From: Acanthornis magna
Lineage: Eukaryota > Chordata > Aves > Passeriformes > Acanthizidae
Assembly (NCBI GenBank): GCA_036785705.1
Contig: JAWUZG010000970.1
Coordinates: 5,304,501 to 5,368,500 of the forward strand
DNA: 64,000 bases
Reading direction: 5' to 3'
Positions within the stretch are counted from its first letter, which is position 1. Each line of letters begins with the position of its first letter. The notes below the pieces were generated by a model that made no database searches, was not told the origin of the DNA, and saw only the letters and a program-made list of their open reading frames with translations. Positions 13,750 to 25,700 of the stretch are shown here, one piece after another. A program made the position numbers and the translations under genes.

Positions 13750-16700
13750 CTAGTATGTGTAGCATGTGTGCTAGAATGCAGAAGTGAGGAACAGAGGGAC
13801 AAACACTGCCTAGGTTCTTCACTAGCATTTGAAATTCCTTGGCTTTTGTAAGATTACAGTAAGTTAGGTGCTTCACATTATTGGAATGAGTTTTCTCTAC
13901 AGTAATTTAAATTGTCACGGTCTAAATTCAAGAAAAAGATTAAAAGCTTCTGGAAACAGGTGCAAAGATATACTTTAAAAGCAGCATTAAAATTTATCCA
14001 TGTTCTGGTTGATGGAAATTTCATTTATAATCCCGCATGTAGAATATTTCTGTCAGGAGCAGTATCAGTCTGAGTCAGGGCTCCGTAAAGGTGTACATTC
14101 CCCAAAATGATCAGGTTTTGCATACCAGCCACGCCACAACTCCTTGCTTAGTGGTAATGCTTGCTAGAGGATAATTAACCAATAGGTTTTTAGTGGAAAC
14201 TTTGGGGAGTTTGGGGAGGTGCAGATTGCTCCATCTTTCTCATCTGCTTCTTGGCAAAGAAGTCTGGAAATTTAGACTTTGTCAAAACATGGCCTGCAAT
14301 GTTTAAGTGTGAACACCTTGATTTAAGAATTTGATCTACATCACATCATTATTTCTCACTGTTGTTGTTCCATAACCATCAGTAGCAAAAAAAAAATAAG
14401 AATGTGTGAGGTCTGTTTTGGGTGGAGGTCAACAGCAGAGCACACAAACATTAAGACTACTGCATTTTAATGCCTCTGATGGTAGGCCTTTAACTTATGC
14501 GGCAGAGAAACCAAACAACAAATAGCTAACACTCAGGGAATGATCAACAAACAACTAGTAACTAATAAAGACCTTTTCCTCCAGGAAGGCAGCAATTTGC
14601 CACTGAACAAGATGAGCAGTTAACATGGGGCCAATGCATTCACACAGAGAGGCCTTGTATTATGGGGAAAAAATCCCAAACAAATAAACAAACAACCCAG
14701 TAAGATTCTTGCAGTACTACATTCAGAAAAGCAGATTTTGCCCTTTATTCCAAAAGCAAATGTTAGGCCTTCCAAAACAGTACATTTCCTGGGAGACCAG
14801 ACAGAGACAACTCATCCCACCTTCAGAGATCTCTGCACGTTAGTTCAGTTATCCTACAACAGTTTGGACTGGATACAGCTGATAGCCTGAGGATACCTGC
14901 TGTAGTGGCTGCTAATCTATACATGCGCTATGCATGCCACAGTGTGCTTACAGATGCCCACATCTCTCTTATTCCTTTCCATGTATCAAGCTAAGGAGGT
15001 TTGTCTTTGTGGTTGGCTAACCCCTTCTTTGTGTAAGTGAACCCTTCACAGTGACTGCATTTTGCGCAGCATTAATACAGTGGTAGGGGAGGTATATTTG
15101 GGTTGAGGGCTTCACAGAAATTGCTATGAGTGCAGCTCTTCTTGGTTCTTGTCATTCTTGTTCTGGTTATGTTAGTACACTGCAAAAGTACCTGGGAATA
15201 AACTATTCCTCTAAGTGAAACATCATTTTGATTATTACTGACATTGGTGCTCATTAAAATACATAAGTGGAACACTGCCTTTCTGTAGACTCTGAAAGCT
15301 ATTTCATGTTACTTGAAGGGGAATACAAATGAATAGGGACTGCATCACTTTAGTTAAAAGGGAAAAATATTCTAAGAAACTGGAATTTGGACTCTAGATC
15401 AGTAAGCAATTGAGGTTTGTAGTTTACTTCTTTTTCATCTCTTTTTGTTTTTCATCTCTCTGATTTCTGATTTTTAAGGTGTGTGTACATGAAGGAATGC
15501 AGACAGAGCATATTTACTTTATGTGTTGTACAATTAATGATACAAATCTCTGTTCAGATGAAACAAGATCTAATAAATGTAAATAATAGGTTTTTTCTTT
15601 TTGTTACTATTGTCTTTACCTAACATTCTTTTTGACTGATCTCCATATAAAAAAGCCTTCTTAATTTTTTTGACCATATCTGTGTCACTGTAAATCCATA
15701 TAAGTACATTTTAATGGCTGTCTCCTACCTCTCAAGATGTTTAATACATTTCCCCTTCCATTGTATTGCTGCTAAAATATCACCTGCTGCTTTTTAAATA
15801 ATGTAATTTAATGATTTCACATTTTCAGTTATGCAAGACTTCCTTTCAGCACGGAAGCCCTTCACTGGTGATTTAGAGAGATAGTTTGTTCTCATTTCTT
15901 TCACGACTCAAGACTGAGAAACTTTGACTTGTAAATAAATTATTGACATCCACTTTAGGAGCAGTACAATGGGTAGTGGAAATAAAATACACGAAGTTTC
16001 GGTGCCATGAGGCTACTGTCTCTAGTTTGTTGTTTTCTTTCAAGGTTCCAGTGTCATTCTATCTTCATATTGGCACATATATCTAAAACACTGTTGTGCC
16101 ATTGCTATGTAATAAAATCTATTTGGACCAGCCCTTTGCACAGATACTCCCAGATTGTTACCCATGGTGTGTGAGTGGCCAGCAGTGAGCTGACAGACAA
16201 CACTGTCATTTTCTAATTTCAAACACATATGCACTATTAAGAGAATAACGAAAATACATTTACTTTTTAGCTATAACTGCTTTGGTTGTCATGGGCAAGA
16301 GACTAAAACGAGAGGACGGCTGTTAACAACTCCCCAGGACTAGAATGCCTTCCCATTTCTCAATTATTTGAACAGGAAATTCACAGGTTTAAAATTACAT
16401 AAAGAAAACACGTCAGAACAAAGTCAGCCCCCACCCAAAACGTATCTTGTTCAACTATACAGAAATATTACATTGAGACATAAAAATCAGATGGGCTTAA
16501 GGAGAGAATGTCTTTTCATGAATATCAGCTCCCAGGCACTACTGAGTAACTCTGAGATTAAGCAACTGCTAGTCACTTGGAGAGACTCTTGAAAAGGATA
16601 AGTAAAATTAAAAAACAGAATATACTCCTCCCAAAACCTAGAGAAATCTGAGCTGGCAAAAGAGATGCAAAAACTGAAACTGTTCAGCCCACAGGAAAGT

Positions 16701-19700
16701 TTCCTGAAGGCAGGAAGATGAGTACTTACGACCACCAGTTTGGATGATTAAGAGGGAAGCTGTCAGACTACTTTCTGCATTAAGTCAATAAAGACAGCCC
16801 AATAAGTAATGGGCTAACAGCAAAAGACAGTAAATACACTGTCATGTAGGGTACTTGCCTCACTTTTTCCCTTCTAACAACCTCACCATTGTTATTGTGA
16901 CACCTGCAAAATTTTAGGAAAGCATAGCTATGTTACACCTGTATTTCTAAGAAACGGTGAAGGGAAAACAAGTGTGTAAGTTTCTTGGGACAACAGCTTT
17001 CATGGATCGTTTTTAAACGTTCATATTCGGTGCTTTTAGTGGACTACAGCAAAAGGTTATTGTTGCTGATTTCACTGTTTTCTTCAAAGAACTGTTGGTG
17101 GAAAGCCAAAATTCCACAGGTAAATGGGAGTTATGTTCAGGGATTTGTGTTTTCACTAAGATAGATAGTTTTATTCTCCCACCAGCCCTCTTCCATCTCA
17201 GGAAATTGTATTATTTGCATATTGGTTGCGCATATGAAATTTGCTTACTTGAAGCCATGGAAAACATATTTTCCTAAGTTTCATAGCAAGAATTTACACA
17301 TTCACCTTCCTTCCATCTGTTCACAACATTTGATATATTTGCTCAGGGAACAGCTATGGTATAGCAGTGTATATGGCAAATGACAGGGTGTAATGAACTG
17401 AAAATAATCAAGTATGTATGAAAGAAAGAAGTTTTGAAAGAGGTTTGGTCTAAACAGCAATGAAATTCCTATCAACTTAGTGGTGGATCAGGACCATATA
17501 GCAAATGGACAATTTAACACAAACTCATTTGGGAAAAAAATCTTTTTTATAGGTAACTGGTAAGTGAAGAACAAGCAATATCACTGAGTTATACTGTGTG
17601 AGCAATCATTAATTACTCCACTTTAAAAGAAACTAGTTTTCTCATTTAAAATACTTAACATATTGCCTCCATGATTCCTGTCACTGAGAGCTCTTTTCTC
17701 TTTTCACAGGCAAGGATTTTCATTGTTTTATCTGAGGTCTCGTAATTATCACCCTGAACCAGACCTGAAAGTTCCTGAGAAGAAAATCATTTAAGTATGT
17801 ATGTGGAGCACACAAAATATAGTGGAATTACTCCCTTGATCAACATTCAGTATGAATTCGAGTACTCAGATAAAATACTATCAGATCAGAACTTTTCTGA
17901 ATTCATACATTATTCAAAAAGTTTTCAGGGTGTCTTTTGAGTTACCATGGGGGGGTAGTTTCTGATGAAGAGCTTTAGAAATTTACTTATGAGAGAAGAA
18001 AGAGAGGAGAAGACCCAGCTCACAGGAACTGTGGGCGTCTATGCTTGACCTCACTAAAAATTCAGGGATGGCAGATGTGACAACAGGAGTATTAAGACAG
18101 GTTGGAAAACAGCATGAAAACATGTCCCTCCATTATCTAAGCTGACAATGCCACACTGAGGTTTAAGAGATGGAAGCTGATGATTATGGCCTGATTTCAC
18201 CAAAAGAGCATGAACTACTAAACTGTGTTCAAGCATGGGCTTTTATGAGTATACCTATAAAAGTGCTGTCTACAAAACAGAACACACGTTCTATGATTAT
18301 TTTCAACCAACCACCAAAAAAATGGAGCAGAATTCAGCCAGGTTCAATGGAACTGATGATACCACACAACACTCTCACCTGCTTCCTATCTTCATGCATG
18401 CATGCATCGGATAGTGGGCTACACAGCAAGCAATAGCAGTTTACAGCTGTGATTCAGGATGGTAGGAACTGTCCTGACCAGGTTACTTTGATGCTTTGTG
18501 TATAAGTTTCACTCCAAAAACTGAGAGCAGTCAGTAGCACTTGCTTATAAGATTGGGAGGGAAGGGTAAAGAAGACAACAAACAGCAACACAACTAAATA
18601 AATTCATGAGATCTGCTCCTTTCAGATACTTTATGGAAGGTGTGATTGTGTTCATAGACAGGGAATTGAACCTGCTGCTTCTGCAAGTCCCTATTTGATC
18701 CCAGGCTCCTGTCTACCAGTAAAGATGATAAAGGAAACCTTTTCATCTGGGAAGGTCATTGCTTGCAAAATTTATTTGGCAGCAGAGTTACATCTTTTAG
18801 CTGGCAATTAGACATCCATGGCTAAACTAAAGAGCAAAGGTTGCCTGGCTTAATCCCTGCCCTCCAGCTTTGCAACATGGGGTGAATAAATGACGTAAGA
18901 ACTGCACAAGCTTATGTTTATTTATAATACTACATACCCAGCAACTATAACCTGGAGCACTCCACAGTGGAAGGATACGTTTTTATAATGCCTGTTTCTT
19001 CATTAAGATTTCATCATCCACCTACGCTAAAAAGCTACTTCCCCCTCACTTTGTTATACCTGCTTTTACCCGCTCCTTTTCTTGCATTATTTTTTTAATC
19101 TCCCGTTCCCTACTTTACATGCACTCTCAAATTTTAAACAAGCAAAATTTGTGCATTAGTGTGTCCTTGTCATCTATGATTTATGAATGACAGGTTCTTT
19201 GGTGCAGCTTAATGGTATGAGAGAGACATTATTTTAAACATTAAAGTGAAAACCATTTACAACTATGATAAGAGAGGTCTGTTGACATTAAACTTTAAAA
19301 CATGCACAAGGTAAAGGCAAGCAGTTGCTCCAACAGGTGAGAGTACTATGCATGTGCTTTGTAAGGGAGTTTGTTCAACACAAAAGCAGTCTCTTCGTTT
19401 TCTCTGTTTGACAACCTGTAGGATCTAGTAACTGAAAAATAGGCAATCCTGTAGAATCTGGTGCTTCAAACAATGCATCTGGTAATCACCAGCCACCAGA
19501 GTTTGAAGACTAAAAGGTATTTAGGGCATAATGCAGAGGATTAATTTTTAAAAATTATGATTTTGGGGGGAAAATTTTTTTGTACCATTTACATTGGAAA
19601 GAAATAACAATATATAAATAAATAAATATAAAGAGTTAAAGCTTTCTTTTGATACTTCCTGCTCACACCTTTATCACTTTCACACTGGAAAATCACTTCC

Positions 19701-20349
19701 TCTACTATTCTTTTCCATTAAAACTATACAATTCTGTTGTAAGATATTGGCTAACACTTGCTATATTTTGTTCAGTTCTGTCCAACAGCAATTACATTCT
19801 GAGAAGCATCAACATAGTTAGGGATTAGTGAATAAATACATCTGTATTTTATATCATATGTATTTGGATTGAGTACTCTTCCTAACAGTGTTGCAGACAT
19901 TGATTTAACAGAAGAAAATACTAGGGAAGAAAGGGAATCTTATAGAAGTGCTTTCAGTCTGATTTTAGACCTGGGAAATGTACAGGGACATTTTTACAGG
20001 GAAAACATGGCAGATCCCTCAGGGTAGAACTGTTGCAAATGTGGTACAGATCAGACAATAGGGAGGATATATGGAGAGATTAACCTTTTGCTAATTACTT
20101 TGGAGTCATGCAACTCTCTCAACAACTTGAAAGAAAATGGCAGAGCCTTATTGATAAAGCAGACCTCCCACAGCAAGAATGAAAACATATATCTGGGGCA
20201 TGGATGACAGATGAGAAAACTCTGATTTTATTGTAAAAGTTAAAAAAAAAAGTTATTTTCATGCGACACTGTATTTTTAATTGTCTCTATTCGTACTGCT
20301 GCTTTAATCAGCAGTGGTGAAACAAGTTGTGTGCTGCAATTGTTTTGCT

Positions 20350-21222
20350 TGGAGGGAAGGAATAATGGCATCCAGAGGGACCTCGACAGGCTTGAGAGAT
20401 GGGCTGCTGCAAACTTCGTGAAGTTCAACAAAGCAAAGCGCAAGGTCCTGCACCTGGGTCATGGCAATCCCAGACACATCAATGAGTTGGGCAGAGAAGT
20501 GATTGTGAGCAGCCCTGAAGAGAAAGACTTGGGAGAAGTGATGATTGGTGAAAATCTTGACATGAGCCAGCAGTGTGTGCTCATGGCCCAGAAAGCCAAT
20601 TGAATCCTGGGCTGCATCACAAGGAGCATGACCAGCAGGTCAAAGGAGGTGATTCTGCCCCTCGACTCTGCTCGTGTGAGATCCCACCTGGAGTGCTGCA
20701 TTCATTTCTGGTGTCCCCAGCATAAGGAGGACGTGGAACTGTTGGAGCAAGTCCAGAGGAAGGACACAAAGTTTGTCAAAGTTTGTAAGAGGACAGGAGC
20801 ACCTCCCCTATGAACACAGGCTGAGAAAACTGAGGCTGTTCACCCTGGAGAAGATAGATGGAGACCTTCCAACAAATTTCCAGCATCTGAAGGGGGTCTG
20901 CAGGAAAGTTGGAGAGGGACTTTTCATTAGGAACTGTAGTGATAGGACAAGGAATAATGGGTACAAATTGAAAGAGGTGAGATTTAGGATAGATATTAGG
21001 TAGAAATTTTTCACCGTGGGGGTGATAAGACACTGGAAGAGGTTGTCCAGGGAGGTTGTGGATGCCCCAGACCTGGCAGTGTTCAAAGCCAGGTTGGATA
21101 AGGCCTTGAGCCTGGTCTAGGGGAAGGTGTCCCTGCCTATGGCAGGTGCAGTTGGGACTGGATGACCTTTAAAGCCCATTCCAAACCCTTAATATTCTAC
21201 AATTCTATAATTCTATGATTTG
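20350..21222 (+). mobile_element. CR1 LINE, 5'-truncated degenerate copy
   Basis: The plus strand encodes the end of the CR1 ORF2 (reverse transcriptase) protein in broken form. Recognisable blocks are [101 protein letters not shown] and REVVDAPDLAVFKARLDKA. A TGA at 20601-20603 interrupts the frame, the frame shifts between about 20770 and 20810, and a TAG stands at 21001-21003. A short 3' untranslated part follows from 21121 and ends in the CR1-type octamer tail (ATTCTACA, ATTCTATA, ATTCTATG variants, 21192-21220). No target duplication is expected for CR1 and none was seen. The catalytic core of the reverse transcriptase and the endonuclease are missing, so the copy cannot move. It sits antisense to POU6F2, 306 bp past a splice donor. 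The 5' limit is approximate. Confidence 0.93.
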
Positions 21223-21528
21223 AAATTTTAAAATGATCTGTGAGTAGAGAACTTTGATCACTGATGACAGAGAAACCTAATGAATCATTCAAGTGGTTTA
21301 TATTACTTACCCATACAAAGTAAGACCCAACTTCCAATATGTATTTATAAAAAGGCAAATATCCCTTAAGTATCTCTCAAGCATACAAAAACAAACCAGG
21401 TATTAATTTTCAAGATTCATTGAGAGCAACATTTAATTCGAAAAAGGGATCACTCAATTTAAAAGAGAGAGATGGCATAAAACAAACAGGTGAAAGAACC
21501 GGGTAGAAAAATTGTCAACCTGACTTAC
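21223..21528 (-). other. POU6F2: Short intron segment between CR1 and exon donor
   Basis: This is the first 306 bp of the intron after the LPLQNLQ exon, beginning GTAAGT at 21528. It is AT-rich and unique, with no repeat or further coding exon seen. Confidence 0.8.
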
Positions 21529-21757
21529 CTTGTAGATTTTGCAATGGCAAAGTCATGATGCCTCCTGCTGCAGCTGCTGCTACCAGTCCTTGGATGTTCG
21601 TGAGATTTGCTGTAGGTAGAGTTAGGACGAGTCCTTGTTGGCCCCCCAGCTGCCCAGCCATATTGAAAGGAATAAGGATTGGCTGATTCAGGGCTGGAGT
21701 GCCTCCTGGCATCACCCCTGCTACTGCTGAGGCTAATTGTTGGGCTGTCAGTAGTGG
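21529..21757 (-). CDS. POU6F2: POU6F2 internal coding exon (PLLTAQQLAS to LPLQNLQ)
   Basis: This 229-bp exon is open throughout: 76 codons plus one base. It starts PLLTAQQLASAVAG, includes VMPGGTPALNQPILIPFN, then GQLGGQQGLVLTLPTANL and an alanine run (GLVAAAAAGG), and ends MTLPLQNLQ plus a G. This is nearly identical to the stretch of POU6F2 known from mammals (about human residues 87-162, from memory). The acceptor is a pyrimidine-rich tract ending TTACAG (21763-21758) and the donor is GTAAGT (21528 downwards), both good consensus sites. The region is hydrophobic and glutamine/alanine-rich, typical of transactivation segments rather than a folded catalytic domain. The exon begins in phase 0 and ends in phase 1. 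In other vertebrates the next residues (A then TSSLNSQ and a long glutamine tract) lie in the following exon, which was not found at lower coordinates in this window. Confidence 0.96.
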
Positions 21758-22704
21758 CTGTAAGAAACCACAGACACAAACCTATTTTATTACGTATAGC
21801 TCAGTATTACACAATTAAAACTCTTCTGGCTTGAGATCTTTTTGTGTTCCATTACAGACATGCACTGCTTCCAATATCTTAAAGCATACATTTTCACCAG
21901 CACAGAAAGGTTTGACAAACATGATAGTCTGACACTGTAAGCATCAGTCACATAGCATGGTAGTGATCCCAGCTGAATCTAGACAGGAAAATTCATTATG
22001 CATGCACCAAGGATAATTTATGAATGAAAGAAGACCTAACTCAGCTTAGTCTACGAGTACCTAAATGCCAACATTTCCCAAAAATTCCTGGTTGTATACT
22101 GATTGGTGACTGAGGAAAACACTACAGTAATAACCGCCAGAAGCTTTGTAGACCAAGACTGTCATGGGAAGCGGAAGCATACTGAGTATCTTCTTAGAGT
22201 ATGGCTGAACTTGGATAAAATTGTGAAGTGAGATGGAAAATACTTTTAAATCTTAAAAAATGCCATACTACTAAGTCTACACTCTGCGCTAAAGAAAATA
22301 AATACCTGGCATAAAAGATAATTAAATACCTTTACTAATGCAGGATCTCTGTGTGACAGACATAACTGTCAGAGACAATAATACTGCATTAAAATTGCAC
22401 ATGCTTTTTAATATTAAATAATTATAATAATTTCAGAAGTAATTTACATAAGAAATTCAAATATTATAACCTCCAAAAGATGCAAAACTGCTTAGGTTTT
22501 ATTTTAGAAAAACACACAAAATTTAATCTTGCCAAACATGGCTTTTAAAATATACATGATACATACATGCTCCCTTTTTGTAACACTGAATGCAGCCAAA
22601 GAGAATCACATTTTCTACATTACACAGATCAAAGACGATCAATCGCAGCTATTTATTTTTCGTCAAATTGCATGTCTCGATTAGTCTAAAGGAAAGATAC
22701 TGAC
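21758..22704 (-). other. POU6F2: POU6F2 intron between the two exons (947 bp)
   Basis: This intron starts GTCAGT just after the FPVGPQ exon and ends TTACAG before the PLLTAQ exon, so it is a canonical GT-AG phase-0 intron. It is AT-rich, with no recognisable repeat or RNA gene inside. It is very short compared with the two flanking introns, which each exceed 20 kb. Confidence 0.9.
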
Positions 22705-22796
22705 CTGAGGCCCAACAGGGAATGCAGGATGGGACTGACTGGATTGGTGTTGGTCTGCTGGGCTCGTGTCAGACAGCACTGTGTTTCCTCTGGCCT
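22705..22796 (-). CDS. POU6F2: POU6F2 internal coding exon (N-terminal region)
   Basis: Read on the minus strand, this block encodes ARGNTVLSDTSPADQHQ and continues to FPVGPQ. That closely resembles the human POU6F2 N-terminus, which from memory has ARGN, then LSD, DQHQ and FPVGPQ at about residues 57-86. POU6F2 is a nuclear class VI POU-homeodomain transcription factor expressed in retina and brain; this piece precedes its glutamine-rich and POU domains. The exon ends CCTCAG followed by the donor GTCAGT (22704 downwards), in phase 0. The acceptor is TTTCAG at 22802-22797, giving an exon start at 22796 with two bases of a split codon. A second AG two bases further in would start the exon at 22794 in phase 0, and the sequence alone cannot decide between them. 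The next exon continues the frame exactly. The open frame persists upstream past the acceptor, but that part has no resemblance to the family. Confidence 0.92.
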
Positions 22797-25700
22797 CTGA
22801 AATCCAGAGAGCAGACTGACTTTAATATCAAGCCTCGGGACTGCCACATTACCTTCTACTCTGATGTCACATAACATGAAGCTGAAAATGATACGTTAAA
22901 GTGCTTTATCAATAACTCAAGAACTGAAATAGCTTATCAGCTGTATAAATTATGCTAACGTTCATTCAGACCAGCCAACTCATTCAAAGAGTTACAGAAA
23001 TCTGACAGCAGTGAAACTGAAGCTATCATCAACCCAGCTAATGGGGGTTGCATTATACATCAATTTACATACAGTACATGAGCACTCCGTGTGTGTGGGA
23101 ACTGCATTATTTTATGCTTAGGTGAGCATCAGCCCCTGCAATTTCTGAAAACAAAAATTACCTGAGAAACAATCAAGACACATCTACTTTCTATCCTGAT
23201 AAAATATTTTCTTTTGTCAGTTACTGAGGCAGCAAAGACCCTACTATGCACAATAAAAGGCACTATGAAAACTGAAAACTGGTATGCTTCCAAATGATGG
23301 CTTGTTTTTTAAATTGCATGTGGAGGATGAGCAAAATTCTGTGAAACCAAGGATTTCCAGCATTTATTGAGAGCATCAATATCCAACAATCCAACTATAT
23401 GTTGGGCACTAATGACTTGCTAAGCATAGAACACAGTCCAGCCCTACTAGATTTTGCTGAAGTCTGCAGTACAGATTTGAAAGGAAGGACAAAAAAAAAA
23501 AACATCCTATCAATTCTAAGAAAATACCAAGATGTTTTCAAAACTATGTCCCAATCCTCCATTTCCTCTGGGCAAAGGGCTCAACTGATTTACAATTTTT
23601 CAGTGCTGATAGCATGATCAGACATTGATTTTTGAAGTTGTAAGAATGACAGCAAGTATCAAATGTAGCTGCAAGAGTATTGTGCTCTTACAAAGAAAAC
23701 CCTGGCATTGGCACTAGGTTTCCTGGTTGGTATGATACCTCCTGTTTAGTTTTTTCTTTTCTGATGAGTGGTTGAAATTCCATTCTAAGTAAACTTTAAC
23801 AAGATGCTCTTTTCCAATGTTTGTCCTATGAATAACAAGATAATTCAGAAACAGTTTCTTGGCACACCCTTGTGCTGTAAGGAAAAAGGACACGATTCTG
23901 TCATAAATTTTAAAGAGAGTATTATCAGCTCATTTAAAACAAATTCTTTTATATATTCTCCAAGGGGAACAACTTATAAATAATGGAAATGTGAAAAAAC
24001 CCACCTTCACCACATTTAGGTTCAAATAAAATTGACTGCTACATATTATTCAATTGACTTCTATCTCTACAGCAAGGTGTCAATCATAACAGCATTTTAG
24101 AATTGGATTAAACAATAAATGTGCGGAGTTATTATGCAGAAATTTGAAAATCTGATTAATTTGTAATATCTTTGTGTGGTCTCAGAAATTCAGAAATGGA
24201 CATTGCTCTGGCAGTACTTACAAATGGTCTGTTGAAATATCTGATTTGGAACTAATACAAACATACAAACTTGCTGACATTTTATAAAGTGAATTCTATA
24301 GAAATATGTTTGCCATTTTGATGACCACTCTCATATAATAATGAGAATAAGCTGACCTATTATCATCAGTGAGGATTCCAACAATTGCCTAGTAACACGC
24401 AAAAAGAGATGCAGTCACTAAATTTTTTATCTGCAATTTACTCATTTGAGTTAAACGAGAAGAGAAAAATGTAACTAGATATGTGAGATTCAGTGAAAAC
24501 TCTTTCTTTCAAATGCATGACAATCCTAGTGCTACTGCCATCCCTAAGGCCAAAGATAGGGTTTCCCCAGTATGATTTCCTCCTATACAAAATAAAGCAC
24601 TATGTTACTAAACAGTTTTTCCTTTGGTAATTTCCCCATGCTGTTACAGTCTTTTTGTTTTAAATTTCCCCAGCTGTATGTATAAAGTGGTATTAGATCA
24701 AAGGCTCAATACCAATGAAGATATCACTCCCAATTAAGATCAAGTCTTATGAGTCAATTTTGTTTATGTAATTTTAAGGGCTGAGAATTTTGTCTTTGTG
24801 TGTGATTTAATTAACATTAAAACAAGCTCCTGATAATTTGTCATATCATTAAATCATCGTATGCAATGTTTGGGAAAAGAACAAAACCGAAGTCAAATCC
24901 TCATTAAATGAGATTTTATTGCAATTTTTATACCTTGAGCTCTTAGAAAATAAATAAGAAGTTCTGAAGTAATATGCCTGTGCTTAGTATTCTTTTTTCC
25001 ATGGTGCAGCTACCCAAAGAACCACTGATTTCTTTATCTGTACTGTAAGGATTTTTTCAATATTTGATCACACAATCTTTATGTAGCACTCGTTGGTTAT
25101 ACAGGACCATCAAGACAAAATTAATTACACTCCTTTCCTTTTTCATTGTGCTAATTGAAATCACTTAGGATTATATTCCTGTCACACAGTTACTAACCAC
25201 AGATGATCCTTTTTTCAGATTTTATTTCAGTGCTCAAACGCTCTGCCTTCTGCTTCTAGTTTAGTTTCCATGGGACGCAGGCATATCAGGAAAACAGTGC
25301 ACACTTTCACACATAATTCGTAAAATTATCAATCCTCTATTCTCTGACTGACATTCTCAGATCTCTCCTGCCCCTTCTAATCTACCTGCTATACCAGACA
25401 CTCAAGAGTCAAAATATATGAGAAAATCTGCTTGCTGGGCTGGCAGTAAATACAGTGAAGCGAGGATTTCAGGGTTAAGCTCTGTTGCATCACCCAATGA
25501 CAGCATTTTTTCGTTGCTGTACACTGCATTCACTGACACACATAGGTCAACACTCCAAGGAAGGCAAGGCAGAGCACAAAACATCGCTAGAAGGCTACCC
25601 TTCCTTTTCTGCCTTATAATAATATATTTCTGACTGGGGGGATTCCCCTGACTTCAGAGGGGTCAGGAGAGATCTGTCTATTTCTGATTTCTCTACTATT

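Larger units (their letters stand above)
1..20349 (-). other. POU6F2: Intronic DNA of POU6F2, downstream intron (no gene seen)
   Basis: This is the part of the intron that follows the LPLQNLQ exon in transcript direction, before the CR1 element is met. It is mostly unique AT-rich sequence. I looked on the minus strand for the polyglutamine exon and the POU and homeodomain exons and saw none; a glutamine-rich exon would show as long CTG/TTG runs on the plus strand, which are absent. Open frames here are at most about 106 codons, with no family resemblance. Small simple repeats are listed separately. Confidence 0.8.

Noticed and set aside
25640..25672. Inverted CCTGAC / GTCAGG motif in a G/C-rich patch, considered as a terminator or regulatory hairpin
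   Set aside because: Only six pairs match and intrinsic terminators do not apply in a vertebrate genome.
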